From positions 6,064,336 to 6,128,335 of the forward strand of contig NC_019695.1 in NCBI RefSeq assembly GCF_000317125.1: a stretch of 64,000 nt of DNA. The letters run 5' to 3'. Of this stretch, positions 8,346 through 16,923 are shown one piece after another. Both the position numbers and the translations under genes were made by a program. The DNA comes from Chroococcidiopsis thermalis PCC 7203. GTDB lineage: Bacteria > Cyanobacteriota > Cyanobacteriia > Cyanobacteriales > Chroococcidiopsidaceae. Each line of letters opens with the position of its first letter. Position 1 is the stretch's first letter. The notes beneath the pieces are model-generated. The model had not been told where the DNA came from. It worked only from the letters and a program-made list of their open reading frames with translations, and ran no database searches.

Positions 8346-9452
8346 TTAGCCTCTGGTGAGATATTTATCTAAATCTGGTACGTCTACCCAACTGCGTTGT
8401 TGGTGAGAAGCATGGCTGAGATCCATTAACAATTGCGAGTAAACACCTTCGCGAATGGAAGGAATTAGGGATTCTCCGCTATCAATTCCTTGCACCCATT
8501 GATTAACCACGCGAATAAATGGGGCGATGCGTCCGTCTGTATAAGTTTTGTCAAATCCCAACCGCATGGGAATTTCCAATTCTACTGGCGGTTGTCCGGC
8601 GGCAGCAGCCCAGAGGTGAAAGCCGTGGACGTAATCTTTTTGATTTTGACTGACTAAAACTAAAGTACCGCGATCGCCATACACTTCTACTGAGTGCGTG
8701 CGATTTGCATACACTGCCGAACTAATATTAATTTGGCAAGGCGTACCGTCTGCCAGCTCTAGCATCAGCATACAGGTGTCATCAGCATCTACTAGCTTCA
8801 TTTCCCCCGTCAGAGGATCGAGCCGTTGAGGAATGCTAGTACTGAGCTGGGCGCACAGTTTTTGCACTGCACCAAACAACCAATTCATGTAATCAAAAGT
8901 ATGGGAAGCTAGCGCCCCCAAAGCCCCACCACCCATATCTTTACGAGAATACCAATTCCAGGGGCGGGAAGCATCGGCGCGACTGGGAACCAACCAATCA
9001 ATTTTAATCAGCCGTTTTTCACCCACATAATCTTCCGCTAGTAATTCAGCTAACCTTTGCCATGCGGGAACGAAGCGATATTCAAAATCTAGAGTCACGA
9101 CGAGATTGTTAGCTTTGGCTATATGGTACAGTTCTCGCGCTCCTGTAGCTGAGAGCGTGGTGGGTTTTTCTAATAACAGGTGCTTACCTGCTTGCAGTAC
9201 TGTTTTTGCCATTTCGTAATGTAGAAACGGCGGGGTAGAGATGCTAACTGCTTGGACTTCTGGTAGAGCGACAATTTCTTCTAGCGCAGAACTCGCATGG
9301 GGAATATTATGAGTTTGAGCGATCGCCTGAGCTTTGTCGCGATCGCGGTGATACACTGCTACAACCTGCGTCCGAGGATGAGCCTTAAACCCAGGTAAAT
9401 GAACTTTTTGTCCAAATCCCGTTCCGACTACCGCCACACCAATTGAAGACAT
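8346..9452 (-). CDS. Gfo/Idh/MocA family NAD(P)-dependent oxidoreductase
   Basis: This family oxidises or reduces sugars, inositols and related hydroxy compounds with NAD(P). The 368 residues begin with the Rossmann motif VAVVGTGFGQ. LEKPTTLSATGARELYHIAK shows the conserved EKP motif of the family. The second half carries GGGALGALASHTFDYMNWLFG, in which the histidine is the usual catalytic-site region. It stands alone between palindromic repeats, so the substrate cannot be inferred. Full length and intact. Confidence 0.85.
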   Translation of the reverse strand: MSSIGVAVVGTGFGQKVHLPGFKAHPRTQVVAVYHRDRDKAQAIAQTHNIPHASSALEEIVALPEVQAVSISTPPFLHYEMAKTVLQAGKHLLLEKPTTLSATGARELYHIAKANNLVVTLDFEYRFVPAWQRLAELLAEDYVGEKRLIKIDWLVPSRADASRPWNWYSRKDMGGGALGALASHTFDYMNWLFGAVQKLCAQLSTSIPQRLDPLTGEMKLVDADDTCMLMLELADGTPCQINISSAVYANRTHSVEVYGDRGTLVLVSQNQKDYVHGFHLWAAAAGQPPVELEIPMRLGFDKTYTDGRIAPFIRVVNQWVQGIDSGESLIPSIREGVYSQLLMDLSHASHQQRSWVDVPDLDKYLTRG

Positions 9453-9497
9453 AACCCAATCTCATGCCACTGCTCTTTCTTATTGTGCGACAGATAG

Positions 9498-9535
9498 GCA
9501 GTGTAGAGACGTTACATGTAACGTCTCTACACTGC
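9498..9535. repeat. 38-bp perfect palindrome, GAGACGTTAC family
   Basis: The arm GCAGTGTAGAGACGTTACA is followed by its exact reverse complement. It lies between the oxidoreductase start and the end of the OmpR-type regulator gene. Confidence 0.9.
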
Positions 9536-9545
9536 TTTTGACTTA

Positions 9546-10385
9546 CTAGTAAAACACTTCTGACTTTTGACTTGTGACTTCTGACTTCTCCCTCGTTTCT
9601 TCTAAAGTCGAGTGGTGATTTGCGGTTTGGCGTTGGGAAATGTCGGTTGGCTGTACGCTGTTGGCTTTGAGAATTTCCGCGTTGAAGCGATACCCTACGT
9701 TACGTACAGTTTGAATTAAACTCGGTTGGCGCGGATCGATTTCGACTTTTTTCCGCAAAGATAAGACGTGAGTATCGATGGTACGGGGATTATCTATAGC
9801 ATCGGGCCAAGCACGCCGCAACAATTCGGAGCGGCTGAGGGGTAAACCTCCAGCTTGCGCCAAGACGTAAAGTAAACTAAATTCTTGAGGCGTGAGGTCG
9901 ATGTATTCACCTTTGAAGTAAACGCGACGCTGGACTAGATCTATTTGCAAAGTGCCGTAGTCCAAGTAAGCTGGTGCGGCTGGCGTGCGTTGACGGCGAA
10001 TCAGCGCTTCGATTCGCGCCAAAAATTCCTGCATCCCAAAGGGTTTGCACAAGTAATCGTCTGCTCCTGCTTTTAAGCCAGTGACAATATCCGCTTCGGT
10101 GTTGCGGGCAGATAGCATCAGAATCAGTGGTTGCTGCTGTTGCTGTAGCCAACGGCAAAACTCTGTCCCGTCACCATCAGCTAATTCAGCATCGAGGATC
10201 ACTAGTGTGGGTTGGCGCGTTAAAAATACGTCTCGCGCTTGATAGAGACTAGCTGCTTGATATACTCGATAGCCTACCTGTTGTAAGTGCCAACTGAGTA
10301 GCGATCGCAGATGTGGATTTCCCTCTACAATTTCTATACAAACCGAGGTCACAGGTGCAAGATTCCTTTTATACGTGACTCTCAA
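9546..10385 (-). CDS. OmpR/PhoB-family response regulator
   Basis: This is a DNA-binding two-component regulator with an N-terminal receiver (about 15-130) and a C-terminal winged helix (about 140-235). Seen: the phospho-aspartate in LVILDAELADGDG, the conserved lysine in CKPFG, and the winged-helix motif RTIDTHVLSLRKKV plus IQTVRNVGYRF. The ATG at 10385 adds 11 residues before the receiver. A GTG at 10352 just before TSVCIEIVEGN is an alternative start. The last 20 residues (EETREKSEVTSQKSE) are written by the GACTTCTGACTT repeat and are probably not conserved. Cyanobacterial NblR/RpaB-type regulators are the nearest idea, but I cannot assign one. Confidence 0.85.
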   Translation of the reverse strand: MRVTYKRNLAPVTSVCIEIVEGNPHLRSLLSWHLQQVGYRVYQAASLYQARDVFLTRQPTLVILDAELADGDGTEFCRWLQQQQQPLILMLSARNTEADIVTGLKAGADDYLCKPFGMQEFLARIEALIRRQRTPAAPAYLDYGTLQIDLVQRRVYFKGEYIDLTPQEFSLLYVLAQAGGLPLSRSELLRRAWPDAIDNPRTIDTHVLSLRKKVEIDPRQPSLIQTVRNVGYRFNAEILKANSVQPTDISQRQTANHHSTLEETREKSEVTSQKSEVFY

Positions 10386-10881
10386 GGTATCAAAGCCTGT
10401 GTCAAGCTTTTGTAACAGCTGCTACCTCAGGATCAACTCTCTAGCAGTCTTGACTAGCGAACAGACATCGGCTAATATGTATTTCTAAAACTAAACTTAA
10501 AAAAACTTAATATTTTGAGACTCGATCGGTCGCTCAAGCATCTAACATCAAATTGGTCAAGAATGACACGCAGGAAAAATCGCCCTAGAGATACAAACTT
10601 TTTGGTATCAATTTGGTCTATGATGAAATAAATGAGACAAAAATTATATACAGTACAGTCATTGTTCGACTATTAGTTAGTATAGAGGACTCAAGATAAA
10701 ATCGACTTGCTAAAACTGAATACACTCTTACTAAGAAGAAATTCATAATTTCTATGTCGCTAGTAAGCGCGATCGCTGCTTGAAAAACTCAGCTTAGAGC
10801 AGACAACTTAAAAGTTCTATCCCGGCAAATTCCTTTAAGAAACACATTTTCAAGGCACAATCGATCCCTTCATCTTGCGCT
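10386..10881. other. intergenic region, divergent promoters expected
   Basis: This is a 496-base AT-rich gap between the divergent response regulator (-) and the small protein at 10882 (+). It should hold both promoters, but I could not assign a confident -35/-10 pair or a known operator. No repeat, tRNA or coding frame was recognised. Confidence 0.5.
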
Positions 10882-11133
10882 ATGTTACAAGATACTCAAA
10901 CAATTCGCCACTATCAAAAACTGACCGATGCCCTGGTCGAAATGTGGCAAAGAGGCTATCGCACAGACGATTTACGTTTGTATTTAGACGGCTATCTCGC
11001 AGCCATGAGGCATTCCAACATCCTCGAACCCTATCTAATTCATCGTTTAGAGGAAGAAGCAACCCGCTTTCTATACGATCCGTATAACTTTGAAATGCCG
11101 GTTCAGCCAGAACCAGAATCAGACTACTATTAA
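10882..11133 (+). CDS. small conserved cyanobacterial protein (DUF6761-like)
   Basis: A soluble 83-residue acidic protein beginning MLQDTQTIRHYQKLTDALVE and ending in a tyrosine/aspartate-rich tail. It is predicted to be mainly helical, with YRTDDLRLYLDGYLAAMRHS as a helix-loop-helix. I recognise this as a small family found widely in cyanobacteria with no known function. The DUF number is from memory. Two longer frames overlap the same bases in other phases and look like shadows. There are no close neighbours on this strand. Confidence 0.75.
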   Translation: MLQDTQTIRHYQKLTDALVEMWQRGYRTDDLRLYLDGYLAAMRHSNILEPYLIHRLEEEATRFLYDPYNFEMPVQPEPESDYY

Positions 11134-11370
11134 GTTACTGTAGATTGGCTCGAAATAGGATTCAGTGGAAAATCAGATCGAAATTTTGAATTTTGAATTA
11201 AATTGGGCTTCTTCCGAGCGGGTAAGGTCAAGCTTAGATCGGTCAGCTATTTATGCTGATGCTTAAAATTGGCTAAAAATTGCCAACAATTAAAAATACA
11301 CTTTGCCGCAAATGAATAGGGGCATACAACTGTACGCCCCTATACGCATTTCTATCCAAATCGTTAATTG

Positions 11371-11694
11371 TTAAGAAGCAAGTGCGACTTCTACCATCTG
11401 TTGTAACTCGCCACTTTGGTACATTTCAATCAGAATATCAGAGCCGCCCACAAATTGACCGTTAACATAAACTTGAGGAATGGTAGGCCAATTGGAATAC
11501 TCTTTAATTCCTTGTCGGATTTCAGAGTCTGCTAAAACGTCAACAGTCTCGAAGGGAACTCCCAGAGTGTTAAGAATTTGCACGACATTGTTAGAAAAAC
11601 CACACTGGGGCATCAATTTGTTGCCCTTCATGAAAACCAAGATTTTGTTTTGTTGAACGAGATTATCGAGTCGCTCTTTCAATTCTGGAGTCAT
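11371..11694 (-). CDS. grxD: monothiol glutaredoxin, Grx4/GrxD type
   Basis: CGFS-type glutaredoxins bind and transfer 2Fe-2S clusters with glutathione and take part in iron-sulfur delivery. The 107 residues show the single active cysteine C31 in PQCGFS. The glutathione-binding lysine (FMKGNK) and the [19 protein letters not shown] segment, with its cis-proline, are also visible. The gene lies 65 bases downstream of a bolA-like gene on the same strand. The two proteins are established partners forming a mixed cluster-bridged complex. That pairing is visible here as a probable operon. Confidence 0.93.
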   Translation of the reverse strand: MTPELKERLDNLVQQNKILVFMKGNKLMPQCGFSNNVVQILNTLGVPFETVDVLADSEIRQGIKEYSNWPTIPQVYVNGQFVGGSDILIEMYQSGELQQMVEVALAS

Positions 11695-11759
11695 AGCTGT
11701 TATTCCTAGTCTTGAGGATGAGATATTAGCGCTACCGTAGAATTATGGGAGAAGCCAGC

Positions 11760-12020
11760 TTACACCACTTGGCTGACAGCTTGCCAAGCTTGGGGTGTGT
11801 AAGTCCTTAGTGCTAGGGCATGGATAGCTTCTGATGACATTGCTTGATTGAGGGAACTGTAGACGAGTTGGTGCTGTTGTACTCGTCCCTTACCTTCAAA
11901 CTGGGAAGAAACGACTACTACTTGGTAATGATCTCCACCCCCAGTCAAGTCTTGTACTTGAACTTGGGCATCTGGGATCGCTACCTTAATCATTTCCTCA
12001 ACTTGCTGAGGACTAATCAT
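11760..12020 (-). CDS. bolA: BolA family protein
   Basis: BolA-like proteins bind CGFS glutaredoxins through a shared iron-sulfur cluster and help regulate iron or cluster trafficking. The 86 residues show the fold's core: [20 protein letters not shown], then [17 protein letters not shown]. The conserved helix [13 protein letters not shown] follows, with its candidate ligand histidine. The downstream neighbour is the monothiol glutaredoxin, which strongly supports the call. The order bolA then grxD suggests co-transcription. Confidence 0.9.
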   Translation of the reverse strand: MISPQQVEEMIKVAIPDAQVQVQDLTGGGDHYQVVVVSSQFEGKGRVQQHQLVYSSLNQAMSSEAIHALALRTYTPQAWQAVSQVV

Positions 12021-12091
12021 TTCAATTCCTAATTGCTGAACTCTTTTCTAATTTAACTATTTCTAAGGATAGATGAGCGATCGCCCCGGCG

Positions 12092-12748
12092 CTACTGTTT
12101 TGGAGCAGATTGTTCGGCAGGCTTAGCTTCACTCCGTTGCGGCGCATTACCAGTATCGCCAGTACGCGGAAAAGGCGTGTCAACAAATCCTAACTCGAAT
12201 AGTTGTTGATAGGCTTTTTTGCCCAAATCTCTAGTTGGGTTTTGACTGTTAACAATCTGAACCAGCAGCGGTACGGCAAGTTCTGGCTTGTTTTGCGCTC
12301 GATGTACCAATGCCAGTTGGTAAGTCGCATCATCGCGCATTTGGGCAGTATCCAAGGCTTTCTTACGCTGGCTATCGGCAACGCGATTGTCAATACCTTG
12401 AAAGTTACCAGCTAGCTGTTGGTAGAAATTAGACATTTGATTGAAAACCTGACGCGCCTCCTGCAACTTTTTCACCGCTGTGTCGTAGTTTTGAGAGGAG
12501 ATAGCGCTGCTAGCTTCCGACATCAGCCGTTGACCTCCAGCCACGCTCAAAACGCTATTATTCTGGGCAGAAGGTTGAATAATGTTAGGATTTTTTGGAT
12601 CGATAGGTTGAGCTTGGTTAGGAGTAGCTGGTGCTGGTGGCGTTTGCGCCTGGACGTAAGTTGGGGACAGCAAAGTAATAGCTGCGATCGCCGAAAATAA
12701 TGTTATGCAGCTATGGTAATGGAAGCGTTGAGTTCCAGCAGAAATCAT
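12092..12748 (-). CDS. exported tetratricopeptide-like hypothetical protein
   Basis: 218 residues. The first 35 form a signal peptide (hydrophobic ITLFSAIAAITLLSPTY, then AQA). A proline-rich linker follows (APATPNQAQPIDPKNPN). Residues 65-185 are helical repeats of TPR character, including SSQNYDTAVKKLQEARQVF and AQMRDDATYQLALVHRAQNK. The tail is rich in proline, serine and lysine. It is probably periplasmic or thylakoid-lumenal. I do not recognise a specific family. It lies upstream of the bolA/grxD pair on the same strand, about 70 bases away, so a shared transcript is possible. Confidence 0.7.
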   Translation of the reverse strand: MISAGTQRFHYHSCITLFSAIAAITLLSPTYVQAQTPPAPATPNQAQPIDPKNPNIIQPSAQNNSVLSVAGGQRLMSEASSAISSQNYDTAVKKLQEARQVFNQMSNFYQQLAGNFQGIDNRVADSQRKKALDTAQMRDDATYQLALVHRAQNKPELAVPLLVQIVNSQNPTRDLGKKAYQQLFELGFVDTPFPRTGDTGNAPQRSEAKPAEQSAPKQ

Positions 12749-12895
12749 GGCTTAATTCCGTGCGCTAAAAAACACAAGACCGATTTTGAACTTCGGGTAT
12801 CTTATCAGGTATCAGTTATCAGTTATCAGGAAGTCGGTGTAGAGCCGTTGCAGGCAACGTCTGTATGGGAAGTCGGGGATAGAAAGCAGTTACTT

Positions 12896-12966
12896 TCGAC
12901 TTTTAGCTTTTGACTTTTGACTTTTGACTTTTGACTTTTGACTTTTGACTTTTGACTTTTGACTTT
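12896..12966. repeat. short tandem repeat, ACTTTTG heptamer
   Basis: About nine head-to-tail copies of the 7-mer ACTTTTG. This is the heptanucleotide short-tandem-repeat class known from cyanobacteria. A smaller patch of the same repeat is at 36407-36435. Confidence 0.9.
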
Positions 12967-12999
12967 GTTCCCTCGGCGGCGATACCTGAAGCTATTGTT

Positions 13000-13833
13000 T
13001 TAAATAAAAGATTCCTTTCTTTCAGAGTATAGGGAAGGAGCGCTGTCTTGCTCTACGGTTGCTTGCGTCTTACTGCCCAACTGTTTAAGTGCTAGTTCTA
13101 AATCTTGTGTCAATTGCTTCGCATCTTTTTTAATCGAACCCGTGCTGTAATCTCCTACTTGGATAGGAGAACCAATACTAATCCTAACCTGAGATCTCCA
13201 CGGTACGGTGGGAGGATTATAGTAAATACCGAGCGGTAAGATTTTGACACCTAAATTTGGCTGACTTGATTCGGCTTGTAGTGCTAGGCGAGCTAAACCA
13301 GGTTGAAGAGAATTCAGCGTACACTCGCGATTTTTTTTCAGGTCGCCACCTTCAGGAAAAATGACTAGCATTTCTCCTTGTTGTAGTAATTCTACGCCAT
13401 GTCTGAGAGTAGCAATGGATGGACGCTTCACATCAACAGCAAACCCTCCGAGATGGCTAATAAACCATCCTTGGATACCCTTCATTTCGTCTATGGACAC
13501 CATGAAACGCGGATCTCGCCCGGTTGCAACCTTACCCACGATTGCAGGAACCATGAGCGCATCCCAACGAGAACGGTGGGTAGGTGCTACGATGACAGGA
13601 CCTCCATTCGGCAAGTTTTCCCATCCGCTAACTTCAATCTTGTCAAAATAAAAGGGGAAGACCAAACGCCGTCCGATAGGATATACTATGGGCGTTAACC
13701 AAGGCGAAACGTGAGAGCTTGCAGCCACCTTGGTCTTTTTAGTTGTCCCAATATCAGTGTGCGAGGAATCGAGCTGAATCATGAGGGTGGCGAGTGTGTA
13801 AGCGAACGTAAAGTTATATGGCTTTAATTCCAC
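13000..13833 (-). CDS. plsC: 1-acyl-sn-glycerol-3-phosphate acyltransferase family
   Basis: This membrane-associated enzyme places an acyl chain on lysophosphatidate or a related acceptor in glycerolipid synthesis. The 277 residues show the acyltransferase motif H-x4-D as H86 to D91 (THRSRWD) and the second block FPEGGDLKKNRE. There is no strong multi-pass membrane region. The first 40 residues are variable, so a start at the internal methionine M18 is possible. The C-terminal 25 residues look low in conservation. Several PlsC-like paralogues are usual in cyanobacteria, so the exact substrate is open. Confidence 0.82.
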   Translation of the reverse strand: MELKPYNFTFAYTLATLMIQLDSSHTDIGTTKKTKVAASSHVSPWLTPIVYPIGRRLVFPFYFDKIEVSGWENLPNGGPVIVAPTHRSRWDALMVPAIVGKVATGRDPRFMVSIDEMKGIQGWFISHLGGFAVDVKRPSIATLRHGVELLQQGEMLVIFPEGGDLKKNRECTLNSLQPGLARLALQAESSQPNLGVKILPLGIYYNPPTVPWRSQVRISIGSPIQVGDYSTGSIKKDAKQLTQDLELALKQLGSKTQATVEQDSAPSLYSERKESFI

Positions 13834-13910
13834 CCTAATTTTTTTAGTCGCGATCGCTACACATAGGGGACAGTTTTAGCAGTGAACAGTGACCAGTGAC
13901 CAGTGACCAG

Positions 13911-14414
13911 TTACTTTTCTCCCCCTACTCCCTGCTCCCTGCTCCCTCTCTTCTGGCGGAACCAATCTTGCAGTTGTTGACGACAGGTGGATTCTAAAAT
14001 GCCAGCGAGAACGGGGAGACGATGGTAGGAGCAGGCGCTATCGGGAATGTTGGTGACGGTGCGAATAGCTCCAGTTTTCGGATCGTCTGCACCATAGACA
14101 AGTAAACCAATTCGTGCTTGGACGATCGCTCCCGCACACATGGGACAAGGTTCTAGGGTAACGTATAGGGTACAGCGATCGAGATGCCAGTTTTGTAAGG
14201 TTTTACCAGCTTGGCGCAAAGCAATAATTTCTGCGTGGGCGGTGGGATCGTTGTCTCGTTCGCGCCGATTTTCTGCTTCGGCAATGACGTTACCGTTTGA
14301 ATCGATAATTATTGCGCCTACGGGAACTTCTCCGGCTTCCCCGGCAATTTGGGCAAGAGCGATCGCCCGTTGCATCCATTGGCGGTGGATGATGTATTCT
14401 GGGGCTTCAATCAT
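13911..14414 (-). CDS. tadA: tRNA adenosine(34) deaminase
   Basis: TadA converts adenosine to inosine at the wobble position of tRNA-Arg(ACG). Counted from the ATG at 14414, the zinc motif HAE is at 60-62 (TAHAEIIAL) and PCPMC holds C90 and C93. The frame is open to a GTG at 14453, but that start lies inside a 30-bp palindrome. MIEAPEYIIHRQWMQRAIAL is the more natural beginning. The C-terminal residues QKRGSREQGVGGEK come from a repetitive stretch and are likely dispensable. It follows grxC on the same strand, with the palindrome between them. Confidence 0.92.
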   Translation of the reverse strand: MIEAPEYIIHRQWMQRAIALAQIAGEAGEVPVGAIIIDSNGNVIAEAENRRERDNDPTAHAEIIALRQAGKTLQNWHLDRCTLYVTLEPCPMCAGAIVQARIGLLVYGADDPKTGAIRTVTNIPDSACSYHRLPVLAGILESTCRQQLQDWFRQKRGSREQGVGGEK

Positions 14415-14440
14415 GTTTCTGCTGTTTTTTGTTCGCACAT

Positions 14441-14470
14441 AGTAGGGGCGCACAGCTGTGCGCCCCTACT
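14441..14470. repeat. 30-bp perfect palindrome, GTAGGGGCGCACAG family
   Basis: AGTAGGGGCGCACAG is followed by its exact reverse complement between grxC and tadA. Same family as 1464-1495 and 39744-39771. Confidence 0.9.
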
Positions 14471-14504
14471 ACAGCGTGCATCCCTACGAACGTTTCTACA
14501 AATA

Positions 14505-14816
14505 TTAGGCTGGCTGAGCGAGGAGAGGATCTAATTTGCCTTCGCTATCTAGTTTGTAAATATCGTCGCAGCCACCGAAATGCTCGTTATTGATGAAGAT
14601 TTGCGGAACGGTGCGCCGTCCGTTGGCGCGTTCTGCCATTTTATTTCTCGCTACATCATCACCATCAATCTTGTATTCCGTGTAGTTGACACCCTTCCAC
14701 CACAGTAGTAGTTTGGCGCGGATGCAGTAGGGGCAAGTCTGCCAGGTATAAATCTCAACGTTGGCTTTGACTCGCTCTGGATGACGGTTGAGAATCGGAT
14801 TGAGGAAATCCAACAT
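14505..14816 (-). CDS. grxC: dithiol glutaredoxin (Grx3 type)
   Basis: A small cytoplasmic thiol-disulfide oxidoreductase that uses glutathione. Its 103 residues contain the active site CPYC (C28, C31), the TVPQIFIN cis-proline loop and the GGCDDIY glutathione-binding segment. The short N-terminal extension MLDFLNPILNRHPERVKANV is common in cyanobacterial Grx3 proteins and fits the ATG at 14816. It is the first gene of a minus-strand run towards tadA. Confidence 0.93.
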   Translation of the reverse strand: MLDFLNPILNRHPERVKANVEIYTWQTCPYCIRAKLLLWWKGVNYTEYKIDGDDVARNKMAERANGRRTVPQIFINNEHFGGCDDIYKLDSEGKLDPLLAQPA

Positions 14817-15064
14817 AGTTATATTATTGGCAATCTGGGCAGAAATTTACGAACGCGATCGCATATTAATTCTGATTATACTTAACTACAGTCAGCCTAC
14901 GTGAGAGTTTGGTAATTGGTAATTGGTAATTGGTAATCGGTACTATCTCTCACCTTCACTGTAAGTCTTTAATTATGCCTCTATTGGTATTTTTACTGGC
15001 GATCGCTAGAAACTCACAAATGACTAATGACTAATGACCAATGACGAGCTTGGAGATTTAAGTT

Positions 15065-15709
15065 TTGGGTATTGAATTACGTAGTTATGTATTTATAGAC
15101 AGCTTACAACCTCAACACGCAGCTTACATGGGAACGGTGGCAGCAGGTTTTTTGCCATTACCAGGTGATGCTTCTCTGTGGATTGAAGTCTCGCCAGGGA
15201 TTGAGGTGATCCGATTAATGGATATTGCCTTAAAATCTGCTTCTGTGCGTCCAGGGGTGCAGGTTGTAGAACGGCTTTATGGATTGCTAGAAGTCCATTC
15301 TAGTCGCCAGGGGGAGACGCGGGCAGCGGGTAAGGCGGTGATGGAAGCAATGGGAGTACGCGAACGAGATTGCCTCAAGCCACAAGTGATGTCGAGTCAG
15401 ATTATTCGCAATATCGATCCGCACCAAACACAATTGATTAACCGCACCCGCCGAGGACAGATGATTTTGGCAGGACAAACGTTGTATGTATTAGAAGTTC
15501 AACCTGCGGCTTATGCAGCTCTAGCCGCAAATCAAGCAGAAAAAGCAGCTTTGATTAATATTCTAGAGATTCAAGCGGTGGGTAGTTTTGGACGGCTTTA
15601 CCTGGGTGGGGAAGAACGAGATATTATTGCGGGTTCGAGTGCGGCGTTGGCGGCGATGGAAAATGCCCACGGGCGCGAACTTCCTACTGTTGGTGGGCGC
15701 AAGGAGTAG
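15065..15709 (+). CDS. ccmP: carboxysome shell protein CcmP (tandem BMC)
   Basis: CcmP is a tandem bacterial-microcompartment-domain protein. It forms trimers that stack into a gated pore in the beta-carboxysome shell. The 214 residues contain two BMC domains (about 1-100 and 105-205). Seen: [20 protein letters not shown] at the start of the first and [20 protein letters not shown] leading into the second. The start codon is TTG at 15065, about 9 bases after GGAG at 15052-15055. No ATG gives the full N-terminus. A pentapeptide-repeat gene begins 5 bases after its stop, so the two are probably co-transcribed. The main ccmKLMN cluster is not in the window. Confidence 0.9.
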   Translation: MGIELRSYVFIDSLQPQHAAYMGTVAAGFLPLPGDASLWIEVSPGIEVIRLMDIALKSASVRPGVQVVERLYGLLEVHSSRQGETRAAGKAVMEAMGVRERDCLKPQVMSSQIIRNIDPHQTQLINRTRRGQMILAGQTLYVLEVQPAAYAALAANQAEKAALINILEIQAVGSFGRLYLGGEERDIIAGSSAALAAMENAHGRELPTVGGRKE

Positions 15710-15714
15710 CAGGA

Positions 15715-16566
15715 ATGGCAAATCGGGAGCATCTGGCGCTACTGCAACAGGGTGCGGTTACTTGGTTAGAGTGGCGCTCTTCATACGTGCAGATTGTACC
15801 TGACTTGAGCGCGGCTAATTTGTGTGGGGCTAATTTTAGGGGTGCTAATCTTACCAAGGCTAATCTAAAAAGAGCCAATCTCGATCGCGCTAAACTGATT
15901 GCAGCTAATTTATGTGGGGCTAATCTCAGTGCAGCTAGTTTGTGCGAAGCTGAATTGATTGACGCTAATTTGCAAAAAGCCGAATTAGTTGACGCTCAGT
16001 TAATTTCGGCTCAAATGATGGGTGCAGATTTAGCTTATGCCAACCTGATAGGAGCAGATTTGCGGGGTGTCGATTTAAAAGCCGCAGATCTCAGCCATGC
16101 TAATTTGACGGCGGCTGAATTTATTGGAGCTACTCTTAGCGAAGCAGACTTGAGCGTGGCGAAATTAAGTCGGGCTAGTCTGGTTTATGCTAATTTAACT
16201 GGGGCTAATTTCAGTCATGCTAATTTGAGTAGTGCTAATTTATATGAGGCTGAGGCGATCGCTACTTATTTTTATCGCGCTAATTTATGTCAAGCTAATT
16301 TGAGTGAAGCTCATTTTGGTGGGGCGTATTTGTTTGGTGCTGATTTAAGTGCAGCAGAGCTTTATCTGACGGATTTGAGATGGACGAATTTAAGTAAAGT
16401 TAATTTTACAAATGCTAATTTAATTAGAGCAGATTTGCGGGGCGCTAATTTGAGTAGGGCTATTTTTATAGGGGCTAATTTAACCGAAGCTAAGTTGGAT
16501 GGAGCTAATTTGAGTAAGGCGATTTTTCAGGGGGCAATTATGCCTGATGGTAAGGTTCGTCATTAA
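15715..16566 (+). CDS. pentapeptide-repeat protein
   Basis: 283 residues that, after about 25 N-terminal residues (MANREHLALLQQGAVTWLEW), are built almost wholly of A(D/N)LXX pentapeptides. Examples are GANFRGANLTKANLKRANL and DGANLSKAIFQGA. This predicts a right-handed quadrilateral beta helix of roughly ten coils. There is no signal peptide or membrane segment. The family includes DNA mimics (gyrase protection) and many cyanobacterial proteins of unknown role. The gene starts 5 bases after ccmP and has a ribosome-binding AGGA. A role linked to carboxysomes is only suggested by that tight spacing. Confidence 0.88.
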   Translation: MANREHLALLQQGAVTWLEWRSSYVQIVPDLSAANLCGANFRGANLTKANLKRANLDRAKLIAANLCGANLSAASLCEAELIDANLQKAELVDAQLISAQMMGADLAYANLIGADLRGVDLKAADLSHANLTAAEFIGATLSEADLSVAKLSRASLVYANLTGANFSHANLSSANLYEAEAIATYFYRANLCQANLSEAHFGGAYLFGADLSAAELYLTDLRWTNLSKVNFTNANLIRADLRGANLSRAIFIGANLTEAKLDGANLSKAIFQGAIMPDGKVRH

Positions 16567-16923
16567 AATGGGCGATTAAAATCGCAGCTACACAAACTAA
16601 GTCCGCACAGGCGGACTAGGAAACAATGGAAGATTTGAAACCTGCGGAGGCAGGTTTTGTCTGTTATAGCCGCGAATTCTATAACAATTGCTAAACCATA
16701 AGTACAAAAATACTAAAAGACGGTCAAGAAAATTGAAGTTGCGATCGCCTCCTCAATTCCCTTTTACCCCTTACCCCTTACCCCTTACCCCTCCCTAGCA
16801 GCAAAACTTAACAAAACCTGAGTAAATACTTGTAGTCCACGGGGTTACGCCGTTTGGTAGACTTATGTACTGATACAGCCGCAAAACAACAGCAGCAAAC
16901 AGAGCATTGGGAGGACAGACCGC
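16567..16923. other. intergenic region upstream of glpX with repeats
   Basis: A 357-base gap. It contains a dispersed hairpin-type element (about 16580-16690) with AGTCCGCACAGGCGGACT and AAACCTGCGGAGGCAGGTTT inverted pairs. A tandem TTACCCC tract follows (16758-16792). The stretch before 16924 should contain the glpX promoter. GGGAGGA at 16909-16915 is its ribosome-binding site. Confidence 0.6.

Noticed and set aside
10875-11087. Overlapping frames around the 83-residue small protein
   Set aside because: The other phases lack any family signature, whereas the 10882 frame is recognisable.
12896-12966. The tandem 7-mers as a possible CRISPR array
   Set aside because: Units are contiguous, with no spacers, and no cas gene is present in the window.
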